Shown here one piece after another: positions 1 through 6,663 of a stretch of 11,075 nucleotides of DNA (positions are counted from its first letter, which is position 1; each line of letters begins with the position of its first letter). The notes under the pieces are model-generated. The model had not been told where the DNA came from, did not search any database, and saw only the letters and a list, made by a program, of their open reading frames with translations. The DNA lies in contig CANQSC010000037.1 of assembly GCA_947626445.1 (NCBI GenBank), positions 1 through 11,075 of the forward strand. The letters run 5' to 3'. The DNA comes from an uncultured Bacilli bacterium. Its GTDB lineage: Bacteria; Bacillota_I; Bacilli_A; RF39; UBA660. A program made the position numbers and the translations under genes.

Positions 1-21
1 TACTTTACACTTTGTTATTAT

Positions 22-51
22 AAGATGCAAAATTTAAAGCATCTTTTTTTT
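22..51 (+). terminator. Rho-independent terminator of a plus-strand gene left of the window
   Basis: A 7-bp perfect stem AAGATGC (22-28) / GCATCTT (39-45) closes a 10-nt AT loop and runs into a T tract (46-51) on the plus strand. No plus-strand gene precedes it in the window, so it would end transcription of a gene outside the left edge. The stem is only moderately GC-rich, as expected for this genome. Confidence 0.55.
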
Positions 52-69
52 GATGTTTTTGGAAAGGAA

Positions 70-128
70 AAATTGAAACAAAAAAATGAAGGAAATAAAT
101 TCCTTCCCCAACACATTTGTTTCAATTT
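70..128. repeat. Nested inverted repeat (13-bp outer arms around an inner hairpin)
   Basis: AAATTGAAACAAA at 70-82 is the exact reverse complement of TTTGTTTCAATTT at 116-128. Between them lies a second perfect inverted repeat, GAAGGAA (88-94) / TTCCTTC (100-106). The outer arms could pair to form a longer hairpin that competes with or extends the inner terminator, or they may be the relic of a small mobile element. The sequence does not decide between these. Confidence 0.7.
80..106 (-). terminator. Rho-independent terminator downstream of the rhuM-like pseudogene
   Basis: Read on the minus strand, GAAGGAA-TTTAT-TTCCTTC forms a 7-bp perfect stem with a 5-nt loop, followed by A and seven T (complement of 80-86). 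It lies just past the end of the minus-strand RhuM/Fic remnant and would have terminated that gene. Confidence 0.6.
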
Positions 129-130
129 CT

Positions 131-498
131 CGAAAACAAGTTTATGATAATAGAAAATGTTATAAAAATTTAAAAAATAGATAAACAAAGAGCCGCAATT
201 TTTTATTACCATCAATAAAAGTATGATTTTTAGTAATTAAATATAAAAAATTAGCAGCTTTTTCTTCAACAGTAGGAAATAAATCTTTTCCATCAAAAGA
301 TTATATATATTATTAATAATTGAATTTAAATCTTTAAAGCTCCATGTTTAGTGGTATGTGCAAATTTTGCAATACTTCATTTTTTACTAATTCCTCTTCA
401 TTAAAGATTCTTTGGTAAGCAAAACCGTTCATCTTTCATATTTACTTCTAATTTAACATTCGATTTTCAAATAATATAATTTCATTTTTCATTAACAT
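131..498 (-). pseudogene. Degraded RhuM/Fic-family protein gene
   Basis: Remnants of one protein appear on the minus strand in several reading frames. From ATG 496-498 (a second at 490-492) the reading is MLMKNEIILFENRMLN and then a stop at 448-450. After a frameshift it continues LEVNMKDE, then NEEELVKNEVLQN, then a short TTKHGAL-like piece, then DLNSIINN. The best-kept part begins at 297 with FDGKDLFPTVEEKAANFLYL and leads to H-T-F-I-D-G-N-K-K at 225-199, a Fic/Doc-type core motif (family pattern HPFxDGNxR). Further shifts and stops follow. The N-terminus and TTKHGA piece match what I know of the RhuM 'virulence protein' family, whose C-terminus can carry a Fic-like domain. Most of the family's middle (roughly 150-200 residues) is missing between TTKHGA and DLNSIINN. 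With at least three frame breaks and a large deletion it cannot make an active protein. The end boundary is approximate. Confidence 0.7.
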
Positions 499-523
499 TT
501 TCTCACTTCTTGTAAATAATTTT

Positions 524-535
524 TTAGCATGCTAA
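524..535. promoter_or_regulatory. Perfect 12-bp palindrome in the rhuM leader, possible operator
   Basis: TTAGCATGCTAA is a perfect palindrome about 26 bp upstream of the rhuM-like start codon and between the ytxH terminator and that start. Its core survives in the right-hand copy (TTAGCATGCTTA, 10419-10430) although the flanks have diverged. It could be a repressor site or a small hairpin; no regulator for it is identifiable here. Confidence 0.3.
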
Positions 536-595
536 CTTATAAAGCTATTTATTGTTTTACTTTATATATATTGTTATGCAAACATTAGAAAATTT

Positions 596-619
596 AAAAA
601 AACAGTTGATTTCTCAACT
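596..619 (-). terminator. Rho-independent terminator of ytxH, overlapping its stop codon
   Basis: On the minus strand AGTTGA (619-614), loop GAAA, TCAACT (609-604), then G and seven T (602-596). The first stem bases lie within the TAG stop of the YtxH gene. In the duplicated copy at 10311-10325 one arm of this hairpin is lost and only the T run remains. Confidence 0.75.
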
Positions 620-1013
620 ATTTTTCTAACTTTTCTAAAACACCTTTAGTAACTTCAATAGCTTTTTGTCTTAAACTTTCAGCTGCTTCTTCTAAAACAG
701 GTGTTCCTTTTTTCTTAACATAATTTGCTAAATCTTTAACACTTTTTTCAATATCTTTAGCCTTGCTTTTAGCAATATCTAAAACTTTTTCTTTATCTAA
801 ATCTTTTAAAGCATTTTCAATTTCTTCAGTTTTAGTAACAACATATTCTTTTACATCATCTAAATCAGTATTTTTAGCTTTTTCTACAAGTTCATCGATT
901 TTCTTTTTTAAATCTTTTCTTGTATCACTACCTTTTTTAGGCGCGAAAAGAACTCCTAATCCAGCTCCAACAGCAAGACCTCCAAGTAATGTTCCTACTT
1001 TTTTCTTTGCCAT
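618..1013 (-). CDS. YtxH-domain protein (small membrane-associated stress-type protein)
   Basis: 131 residues. The N-terminus is a glycine-rich hydrophobic segment (about residues 6-24, GTLLGGLAVGAGLGVLFAP) followed by the PKKGSDTR signature typical of YtxH proteins. The rest is a highly charged Lys/Glu helix or coiled coil (about 25-131). YtxH family members in Bacillota are small, usually stress-linked, membrane-associated proteins with no defined enzymatic activity; the precise role here is unknown. The start at 1013 is supported by a strong purine-rich ribosome binding site (AAGGAAGG, complement of 1018-1025). It has its own -10 box and its own terminator, so it is probably transcribed alone. 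The 3' half of this gene has a decayed inverted copy at 10120-10313, which makes this the surviving functional copy. Confidence 0.85.
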   Translation of the reverse strand: MAKKKVGTLLGGLAVGAGLGVLFAPKKGSDTRKDLKKKIDELVEKAKNTDLDDVKEYVVTKTEEIENALKDLDKEKVLDIAKSKAKDIEKSVKDLANYVKKKGTPVLEEAAESLRQKAIEVTKGVLEKLEK

Positions 1014-1037
1014 TATATCCTTCCTTTCTTATAACAT

Positions 1038-1043
1038 ATTATA
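1038..1043 (-). promoter_or_regulatory. Probable -10 box of the ytxH promoter
   Basis: TATAAT (complement of ATTATA) lies about 25 bp upstream of the ytxH start codon in the gap after the PAP2 gene. No good -35 is found at 16-18 bp, only AT-rich sequence, so this is a -10-only call. Confidence 0.45.
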
Positions 1044-1093
1044 CTCTATATTATTATGTTTAATCTGAAAATAATAATACCTTTACTTAAAGT

Positions 1094-1696
1094 TTACACT
1101 AAAAAATGTTTATAAGAACGATATATTAAAACAAAAGTAAAACAAGAAATTAATAAACCAGCAAGAATATCACTAAAATAATGAACCCCTAAATAAATTC
1201 TACTAAACATAATTAGAACGGTTAGAAGACTAAATATAATTGTTAATAACCACTTAATAGTTTTAGGTAATTCACTATGCCAAATAATTATTAATATAAT
1301 TCCATAAAAAGTAATACCACCCATCGTATGTCCACTTGGACATGAAAAACCATTTTCAACTACTAAATGAGGAAAACTTGGTCTTGGTCTTCTAATTAAA
1401 TACTTTAATCCTTCATTAATAATCTGATTTATTCCCATAGAAGCTACTAAAAAGATTCCTTTTTTCTTTAAAAACAATAAACCTAAAATTAAGAAACCAA
1501 CTAAACAAACGGGACTTGCAAAAAAGCTTACCAATTTCATGAACATAGTCATACCATCACTTAAAAAAGTTTGACTAAAGTTATACACTAAGTTATCAAC
1601 ATTCGCTAAAACATTGTTTTTAATTAACACTACTAAAATAATAAATAAGAAAAGAAAAAGAAAGTAATAATACTTTTTAAAATATTCTTTTATCAT
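1094..1696 (-). CDS. PAP2-family membrane phosphatase
   Basis: 200 residues, an integral membrane protein with about five to six hydrophobic segments (roughly 11-30, 55-76, 79-92, 126-139, 148-164, 177-193). All three phosphatase motifs of the PAP2/phosphatidic acid phosphatase superfamily are present: K98-x6-R105-P106, P120-S-G-H123, and S165-R166-x5-H172-x3-D176. The catalytic His pair (H123, H172) and Asp176 are intact, so activity is expected. Likely substrates are lipid phosphates such as undecaprenyl pyrophosphate or phosphatidylglycerol phosphate; the sequence alone cannot say which. The start at 1696 follows a good AGAGGTG site (complement of 1702-1708). It begins 18 bp after the asnB stop, so it is probably cotranscribed with asnB. 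No convincing terminator follows. Confidence 0.9.
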   Translation of the reverse strand: MIKEYFKKYYYFLFLFLFIILVVLIKNNVLANVDNLVYNFSQTFLSDGMTMFMKLVSFFASPVCLVGFLILGLLFLKKKGIFLVASMGINQIINEGLKYLIRRPRPSFPHLVVENGFSCPSGHTMGGITFYGIILIIIWHSELPKTIKWLLTIIFSLLTVLIMFSRIYLGVHYFSDILAGLLISCFTFVLIYRSYKHFLV

Positions 1697-1714
1697 ATTT
1701 CACCTCTTAAAATA

Positions 1715-3532
1715 TTATACTTTTAAATCTTCAAAAAATACTTGATACCATTTTATAAAACAATAAACATTCCATATTTTACGATAATTATCTCTTTTAC
1801 TATTTTTATGATTTTCTAACATATTAAGTAAGATTTCAGTATTAAAATATTTATTAGCTACATCACTATTAAATGCTTCTTTAATACTTTCATAAACATC
1901 ATCTTCTCTCATCCAATCTCTAATTGGCACTGGAAAACCTAATTTTTTCTTTTTATAAGATTCATTGGGAATAACACTTTTAGCCGCATCTCTTAAAGCA
2001 ACTTTAGTATTTTCTTTAGTAACTTTATATTCATTAGGTAGTTTACTAGCGCATTTAAATACTTCAATATCCGTAAAAGGAACTCTTCCTTCTAAACTAT
2101 TAGCCATCGTCATTCGATCAGCTTTTTGTAAGATATCTTTCATTAACCAAAAATGAATATCAATAGCTTGCATTTTAACTAAACGATTACAATGTTTAAA
2201 TTCTTCATAAACGGGTTTAGTTATTTCTTGATTAGTAATAGTTACCGGAATCTTAAGAAGATTTTCAACTTCTTTTTCAGTCCATATTTTATTAACTCCA
2301 ATATAATTATCTTCTAATTTTAAACCACGTCTTACAAAGAAATTAATTCCTCTTACTGGTGGAAGTAAAGAACAAATCTTACTAATTAAATGACGAATCG
2401 GATAAGGAATTTTATTATACCAAATCATATCAACTTCTTCACGGTAAGAATTATATCCCCCAAAAAATTCATCAGCACCTTCGCCACTTAATACAACTTT
2501 AACGTCTTTACTTGCTAAGTTTGCTACAAAGTATAATGACACAATTGCGGGGTCACTAGCCGGTTCATCCATATGATATAAAATCTTAGGCACAATTTTC
2601 ATATATTCTTCTTTACCTATTTTTTTACTAATATTTTTAATATCTAATAAATCAGTTAAATTTTTAGCATAACTAATTTCATCATATCTTGGTATATCAT
2701 AACCAACCGTATATGTTTTATCAGGTTTAGCAAGGGTTACTAAATAAGATGAATCAATTCCACTTGATAAGAATGACCCTACTTCAACATCACTAACCAT
2801 ATGATATTTAACACTATCTTCCATGGTATTTCTAATCTCAACTAAAGTTTTATCATATTCTTTTTTCTCAACCGGAAAAGATAGAGAATAATATTTATTA
2901 ATTTCAAGATTATTATCTTTATAAGTTAAAGTACATCCTGCATCTAATCGATGAACCCCTTTAAAAAATGTTTCGTTAGTAGGGGTAAAACTAAAAGACA
3001 TATAAGAAGATAAGATACTTTCATTAAATTCTTTTTTAAAATTAGGATGGTCTAAAAAAGCTTTAATTTCAGAGGCAAACAAAAATACTCCATCATTTTC
3101 ATAATAGTAAAATGGCTTTATCCCAAAAGGATCACGAGCACAAAATAAGGATTTATTTTTTTTATCCCAAATAGCAAAAGCAAACATTCCTCTTATGTGA
3201 TTTGGTAGTTCACTTCCCCATTTTTGATAACCAGCAAGTAAAACTTCAGTATCGGAGTTATTTTGAAAATCATATTCTAATTCTTTTTTTAAATCTTGAT
3301 AATTATATATTTCTCCATTAAAAACCACAACTAAATTATTATCAGTACTATACATTGGTTGACTACCATTTGATAAATCAATTATAGATAACCGGCGATG
3401 TCCTAGGGCAACCTCTTTATCCGTGTAATACCCTTCGCCATCAGGTCCACGATGAATAATCCTATCACACATCTTTTTTAATACTTCATCTTTATTTTTA
3501 ACCTTGCCAACAAATCCTGCAATCCCACACAT
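1715..3532 (-). CDS. asnB: Asparagine synthetase, glutamine-hydrolysing (AsnB/AsnO type)
   Basis: 605 residues, full length for the family. It would transfer ammonia from glutamine to a beta-aspartyl-AMP intermediate to make asparagine in the cytoplasm. The N-terminal class II glutaminase domain (about 1-190) starts with MCGIAGF, where Cys2 becomes the N-terminal nucleophile, so the start is fixed. GHRRLSIIDLS (44-54), FNGEIYN (71-77) and the SDTE loop (93-96) complete that site. The synthetase domain (about 230-590) has the pyrophosphate loop SSGIDSS (256-262), DEPASDPA (322-329) and SGEGADEFFGGY (349-360). The gene has its own promoter overlapping the end of tex, and the PAP2 gene follows closely. 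A related family branch modifies peptidoglycan or peptides by amidation, so 'asparagine synthetase' is the default reading rather than proven. Confidence 0.93.
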   Translation of the reverse strand: MCGIAGFVGKVKNKDEVLKKMCDRIIHRGPDGEGYYTDKEVALGHRRLSIIDLSNGSQPMYSTDNNLVVVFNGEIYNYQDLKKELEYDFQNNSDTEVLLAGYQKWGSELPNHIRGMFAFAIWDKKNKSLFCARDPFGIKPFYYYENDGVFLFASEIKAFLDHPNFKKEFNESILSSYMSFSFTPTNETFFKGVHRLDAGCTLTYKDNNLEINKYYSLSFPVEKKEYDKTLVEIRNTMEDSVKYHMVSDVEVGSFLSSGIDSSYLVTLAKPDKTYTVGYDIPRYDEISYAKNLTDLLDIKNISKKIGKEEYMKIVPKILYHMDEPASDPAIVSLYFVANLASKDVKVVLSGEGADEFFGGYNSYREEVDMIWYNKIPYPIRHLISKICSLLPPVRGINFFVRRGLKLEDNYIGVNKIWTEKEVENLLKIPVTITNQEITKPVYEEFKHCNRLVKMQAIDIHFWLMKDILQKADRMTMANSLEGRVPFTDIEVFKCASKLPNEYKVTKENTKVALRDAAKSVIPNESYKKKKLGFPVPIRDWMREDDVYESIKEAFNSDVANKYFNTEILLNMLENHKNSKRDNYRKIWNVYCFIKWYQVFFEDLKV

Positions 3533-3555
3533 AATACCACCATCTTTCTTCTTAA

Positions 3556-3584
3556 ATTATACCTTATTCTTTAATTAATGACAA
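3556..3584 (-). promoter_or_regulatory. Sigma-A-type promoter of asnB inside the 3' end of tex
   Basis: On the minus strand TTGTCA (-35, complement of 3579-3584), an exact 17-bp spacer, then a consensus TATAAT (-10, complement of 3556-3561). The expected start is near 3549, giving a short leader of about 17 nt with a GGTGGT ribosome site before the ATG at 3532. The -35 lies in the last codons of tex and the -10 just past its stop. Confidence 0.7.
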
Positions 3585-5684
3585 ACTAACTTTTTCTTTT
3601 TCTTTATCAATACTATCAACATAGCAAGTTACTATATCTCCTACTTTAACAACATCCATCGGATTTTTAACAAATTCTTTACTCATTTTCGAAATATGAA
3701 CTAAACCATCATTATGTAAGCCAATATCAATAAATGCTCCAAAACTTAAAACATTCCGAACCGTTCCTTGTAATTCCATTCCAACTTTTAAATCATCAAT
3801 AGTTAAAATATCACTTTTTAATATTACATCATCTAATGAATCACGATAATCAATACCCGGAGTTTTAAGTTCTTCAATGATATCATTAATAGTATAAACA
3901 TCACTTTCTAAAATATTAGCAAGATGTTCTACATCAACCTTTTCTAAACATTTTTTAGCGTCTTCACTCCCAATTTTGTTAACATCAAAATTTAATTTTT
4001 TCATTATTTTATTAGTAAGTTCATAACTTTCAGGATGAATTCTTGTTTTATCTAAAGGATTTTCCCCATCATTAATTCTTAAAAAGCCAATTGCTTGTTC
4101 ATATATTTTAGGCGTAAAGCCACTTAATTTTAATAATTCATTTCGATTAGTAAATGGTTTATTTTTTCTAAATTCTAATAAACTATTAATACATTTTTTA
4201 GTTAGTCCGGAAATATAACTCAAAATACTAGAGCTTGCTGTATTAACATTTACCCCAACTTCATTAACAATTTTACTAACGGTAAATGAAAGAGCATTTT
4301 TTAATTCTTTTTGATTAACGTCATGTTGATATTCCCCAACTCCAATACTTTGTGGATCAATTTTAACAAGTTCACTTAATGGGTCTTGAATTCTTCTACC
4401 TATCGAAATTGCACTACGCTTTTCAACAGTTAAATCGGGAAATTCACTAATAGCTAAAGGACTTGCTGAATAAACAGATGCTCCAGCTTCACTAACTAAA
4501 TTATATAAAACATTACTTCCTTTAATAGTCTTTGCTACAAAAGCTTCACTTTCCCTTGAAGCCGTTCCATTACCAATGGCAATAATATCAACATGATATT
4601 TATTAATTAAAGATTTTAAAAGCTCAGCACTTTTTTCGACTTCATTTTTAGGTTCATGAGGATAAATAGTTGCAATTTCTAAGACATCTCCAAACGGATT
4701 TAAAACCGCTAACTTACACCCAGTTCGAAAAGCCGGATCAAAACCTAATACAACTTTATTTTTAATTGGTTTAGTAAGTAATAAATGTTCTAAATTATCT
4801 TGGAAAGTAACAATTGCTTTTTCGCCAGCTTCTTCGGTTAAATTAGCTCTTATTTCTCTTTCAACACTAGGATATATTAATCTTTTTAAAGAATCTGCTA
4901 TCGCATCTTTTACTTCACTTACCACAAAAGAATTTGGATTTTTAATAATCTTACTTTCTAAATAATTTAATATTTTTTCTTTATCATAATCTAAACTAAT
5001 ATTTAGTATACCTTCATCTTCCCCACGATTCATAGCTAATATCCGATAATGTTTGGCATAACGAATCGGCTCTTGTAAATCATAATACATCTCATAAGTC
5101 TTTTTCTCATCAACAGCATTTTTCTTTTTCTTACTACAAATACTTCCATGATACATAATTTCATTTTTAATATATTTACGATAATAAGCATTATCACTAA
5201 TCCATTCACTAATAATATATTTAGCACCAGTTATAGCTTCTTCTAAAGGCATATCAAAACCTTTTGTTAATGATGCTATATCCCCATTAACTGGAAAACT
5301 CATTATCATTTTAGCAAGTGGCTCTAAACCTAATTTAATAGCTTCACTAGCTTTCGTCTTTTTCTTTTCTTTAAAAGGCCGATACAAATCTTCTACTTCA
5401 CTTAATTTTAAACAAGCATTAATATTATTTCTTAATTCCTCAGTCATTAAATCTTTTTCTTCAATTAATCTAATAACATCTTCTTTTCTTTTACTTAAAT
5501 TTTCTAAATATTCATATTCTTTTTCTATAACTCTAATTTGTTCTTCATCTAAAGACCCAGTTACTTCTTTTCGATAACGGGCAATAAAAGGAATCGTAGC
5601 TCCTTCACTTAATAATTTTAAAACCGCCTCTACTTGACTAGTTTTAATATTTAATTTTTTAGCAAGTACTTCTTTATTATTCAT
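3564..5684 (-). CDS. tex: Tex-family RNA-binding S1 protein
   Basis: 706 residues, slightly shorter than typical Tex proteins (about 720-780) but complete. Domains in order: N-terminal helical Tex_N/helix-turn-helix region (about 1-300, with GATIPFIARYRKE at 28-40 and the SEVEDLYRPFK stretch at 95-105); YqgF/RNase H-like domain (about 310-440, starting VVLGFDPAFRTGC, with AIGNGTASRE at 369-378); helix-hairpin-helix region (about 485-560); and a C-terminal S1 RNA-binding domain (about 632-704, with VGMELQGTVRNVLSFGAFID). Tex binds structured RNA/DNA and is linked to transcription and ribosome-associated processes. The start at 5684 has a clean AAGGAG 10 nt upstream that lies inside the last codons of lgt; only 5 nt separate the two genes, so tex is translationally coupled to lgt. 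Confidence 0.93.
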   Translation of the reverse strand: MNNKEVLAKKLNIKTSQVEAVLKLLSEGATIPFIARYRKEVTGSLDEEQIRVIEKEYEYLENLSKRKEDVIRLIEEKDLMTEELRNNINACLKLSEVEDLYRPFKEKKKTKASEAIKLGLEPLAKMIMSFPVNGDIASLTKGFDMPLEEAITGAKYIISEWISDNAYYRKYIKNEIMYHGSICSKKKKNAVDEKKTYEMYYDLQEPIRYAKHYRILAMNRGEDEGILNISLDYDKEKILNYLESKIIKNPNSFVVSEVKDAIADSLKRLIYPSVEREIRANLTEEAGEKAIVTFQDNLEHLLLTKPIKNKVVLGFDPAFRTGCKLAVLNPFGDVLEIATIYPHEPKNEVEKSAELLKSLINKYHVDIIAIGNGTASRESEAFVAKTIKGSNVLYNLVSEAGASVYSASPLAISEFPDLTVEKRSAISIGRRIQDPLSELVKIDPQSIGVGEYQHDVNQKELKNALSFTVSKIVNEVGVNVNTASSSILSYISGLTKKCINSLLEFRKNKPFTNRNELLKLSGFTPKIYEQAIGFLRINDGENPLDKTRIHPESYELTNKIMKKLNFDVNKIGSEDAKKCLEKVDVEHLANILESDVYTINDIIEELKTPGIDYRDSLDDVILKSDILTIDDLKVGMELQGTVRNVLSFGAFIDIGLHNDGLVHISKMSKEFVKNPMDVVKVGDIVTCYVDSIDKEKEKVSLSLIKE

Positions 5685-5689
5685 TTATT

Positions 5690-6490
5690 TTAAACTCCTT
5701 TACTTTCATAATATAAATCTTCATATTTACTTTTACGGCTAATTATAATAAAGCCAACAATACTTATAATAATTAGTATTACACTTATTATTTGAGCCAT
5801 CTTAAATCCCCCAAGCATTAATGAATCAGTTCTAAATGCTTCGATAAAAAATCTTCCAATGCTATACCACATTAAATAAAAACAAGTTTGCATTCCTATT
5901 TTTAAATGTTTAAATCTTCTCATCACAAAGACAATAATAAAGCCTAACAAACACCATAATGATTCATACAAAAATGTTGGATGATAATAGACCCCATTAA
6001 TATTCATTCCTTCAATAATGAAATTAGGAATATGTAAACCCTCTAAAACCATTCTTGATACCATTCCCCCATGAGCTTCCATATTAAAGAAATTACCCCA
6101 TCTTCCAATAGCTTGCCCAATTAAAATAGATGGAACAGCCATATCTAATATTTTAACGAAATTAGCATCAAATTTCTTACAATACAAATATATTGTCAAA
6201 ACGCCAAATATTAATCCACCATGAATAGCAAGTCCTCCTTGCCATACTTCTAAAATCGATATTGGATTACTAGCATACATATTCCAATTAAAAGCAACAT
6301 AATATATTCGGGCTCCAATAAAACCTATAATAATAGCCCAAAAAGCCATATTAAAAATAAAATCTTTGGGATATTTAAACTTTCTACTTTCTTTTATTAA
6401 TAATAATATTCCTAAAAATACACCAACTAACAATAAAAAAGAATACCATTTTATTTGTACAATACCTAAATCTAATAATACTCTGTCCAT
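5690..6490 (-). CDS. lgt: Prolipoprotein diacylglyceryl transferase
   Basis: 266 residues, polytopic membrane enzyme with about seven hydrophobic segments. It transfers a diacylglyceryl group from phosphatidylglycerol to the lipobox cysteine of prelipoproteins, the first step of lipoprotein maturation. Family marks seen: GGLAIHGG (85-92), the signature GRWGNFFN (129-136), HPTFLYE (170-176) and GRFFIEAFRTDSL (212-224). The start at 6490 is preceded by GGAGG (complement of 6496-6500). It is the first gene of a minus-strand unit with tex directly after it. In many Bacillota lgt sits next to hprK instead, so the lgt-tex pair is a lineage-specific arrangement. Confidence 0.95.
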   Translation of the reverse strand: MDRVLLDLGIVQIKWYSFLLLVGVFLGILLLIKESRKFKYPKDFIFNMAFWAIIIGFIGARIYYVAFNWNMYASNPISILEVWQGGLAIHGGLIFGVLTIYLYCKKFDANFVKILDMAVPSILIGQAIGRWGNFFNMEAHGGMVSRMVLEGLHIPNFIIEGMNINGVYYHPTFLYESLWCLLGFIIVFVMRRFKHLKIGMQTCFYLMWYSIGRFFIEAFRTDSLMLGGFKMAQIISVILIIISIVGFIIISRKSKYEDLYYESKGV

Positions 6491-6509
6491 ACTAACCTCC
6501 AGTATTAAA

Positions 6510-6538
6510 ATTATAGCACGGATAATACGGATAGTAAA
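6510..6538 (-). promoter_or_regulatory. Promoter of lgt-tex with a tandem 9-mer in its spacer
   Basis: On the minus strand TTTACT (complement of 6533-6538, four of six to consensus), an exact 17-bp spacer and a consensus TATAAT (complement of 6510-6515), 20 bp upstream of the lgt start codon. The spacer holds a direct repeat on the plus strand, ACGGATAAT (6518-6526) and ACGGATAGT (6527-6535), which could bind a regulator. Confidence 0.55.
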
Positions 6539-6649
6539 TTAATGAAAGAAAAAATTTTTAATCTAAAGTATTAATAAAATTGTGTAAATTAAAAGTTATT
6601 TTACAAAAAAATATTTTTATTTCTTTATTATTAATTGTACAATAAAATT

Positions 6650-6658
6650 AGGATGTGA
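6650..6658 (+). promoter_or_regulatory. Ribosome binding site that fixes the start of the LRR gene
   Basis: AGGATGTGA matches AGGAGGTGA at eight of nine positions and sits 5 nt before the ATG at 6664. The in-frame GTG at 6655 lies inside this site and so is not the start. Upstream, TACAAT (6638-6643) may be a -10 but would put the transcript start almost on the site, and no clear -35 is visible. Confidence 0.65.
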
Positions 6659-6663
6659 ACGAT

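Larger units (their letters stand above)
432..824. repeat. Left arm of a diverged long inverted duplication (partner 10120-10525)
   Basis: The reverse complement of this stretch aligns with 10120-10525. It runs from mid-ytxH through the ytxH stop, the terminator, the leader with an AGCATGCT core, the rhuM ribosome binding site and the first codons of rhuM. Exact anchors include 15 nt at 750-764 (partner 10177-10191), 17 nt at 579-595 (partner 10324-10340) and AGCATGCT at 526-533 (partner 10421-10428). By eye the coding part is about three-quarters to four-fifths identical outside gaps. The outer edge near 432 fades gradually, so that limit is approximate. Confidence 0.8.

Noticed and set aside
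18..215. Minus-strand 65-residue open frame
   Set aside because: It is a shifted-frame fragment of the RhuM/Fic remnant that runs through the terminator region; no ribosome site precedes its ATG.
763..1068. Plus-strand open frame opposite the YtxH gene
   Set aside because: Ser/Phe-rich antisense shadow of a Lys/Glu-rich gene, with no ribosome site; the minus-strand frame has clear YtxH marks.
1061..1093. Terminator after the PAP2 gene
   Set aside because: Only a weak CTTTA/TAAAG stem with no clean T tract could be found.
2747..2767. Altered SSGIDSS pyrophosphate loop in AsnB as a catalytic defect
   Set aside because: The second residue of this loop varies among active family members, and the rest of the site is intact.
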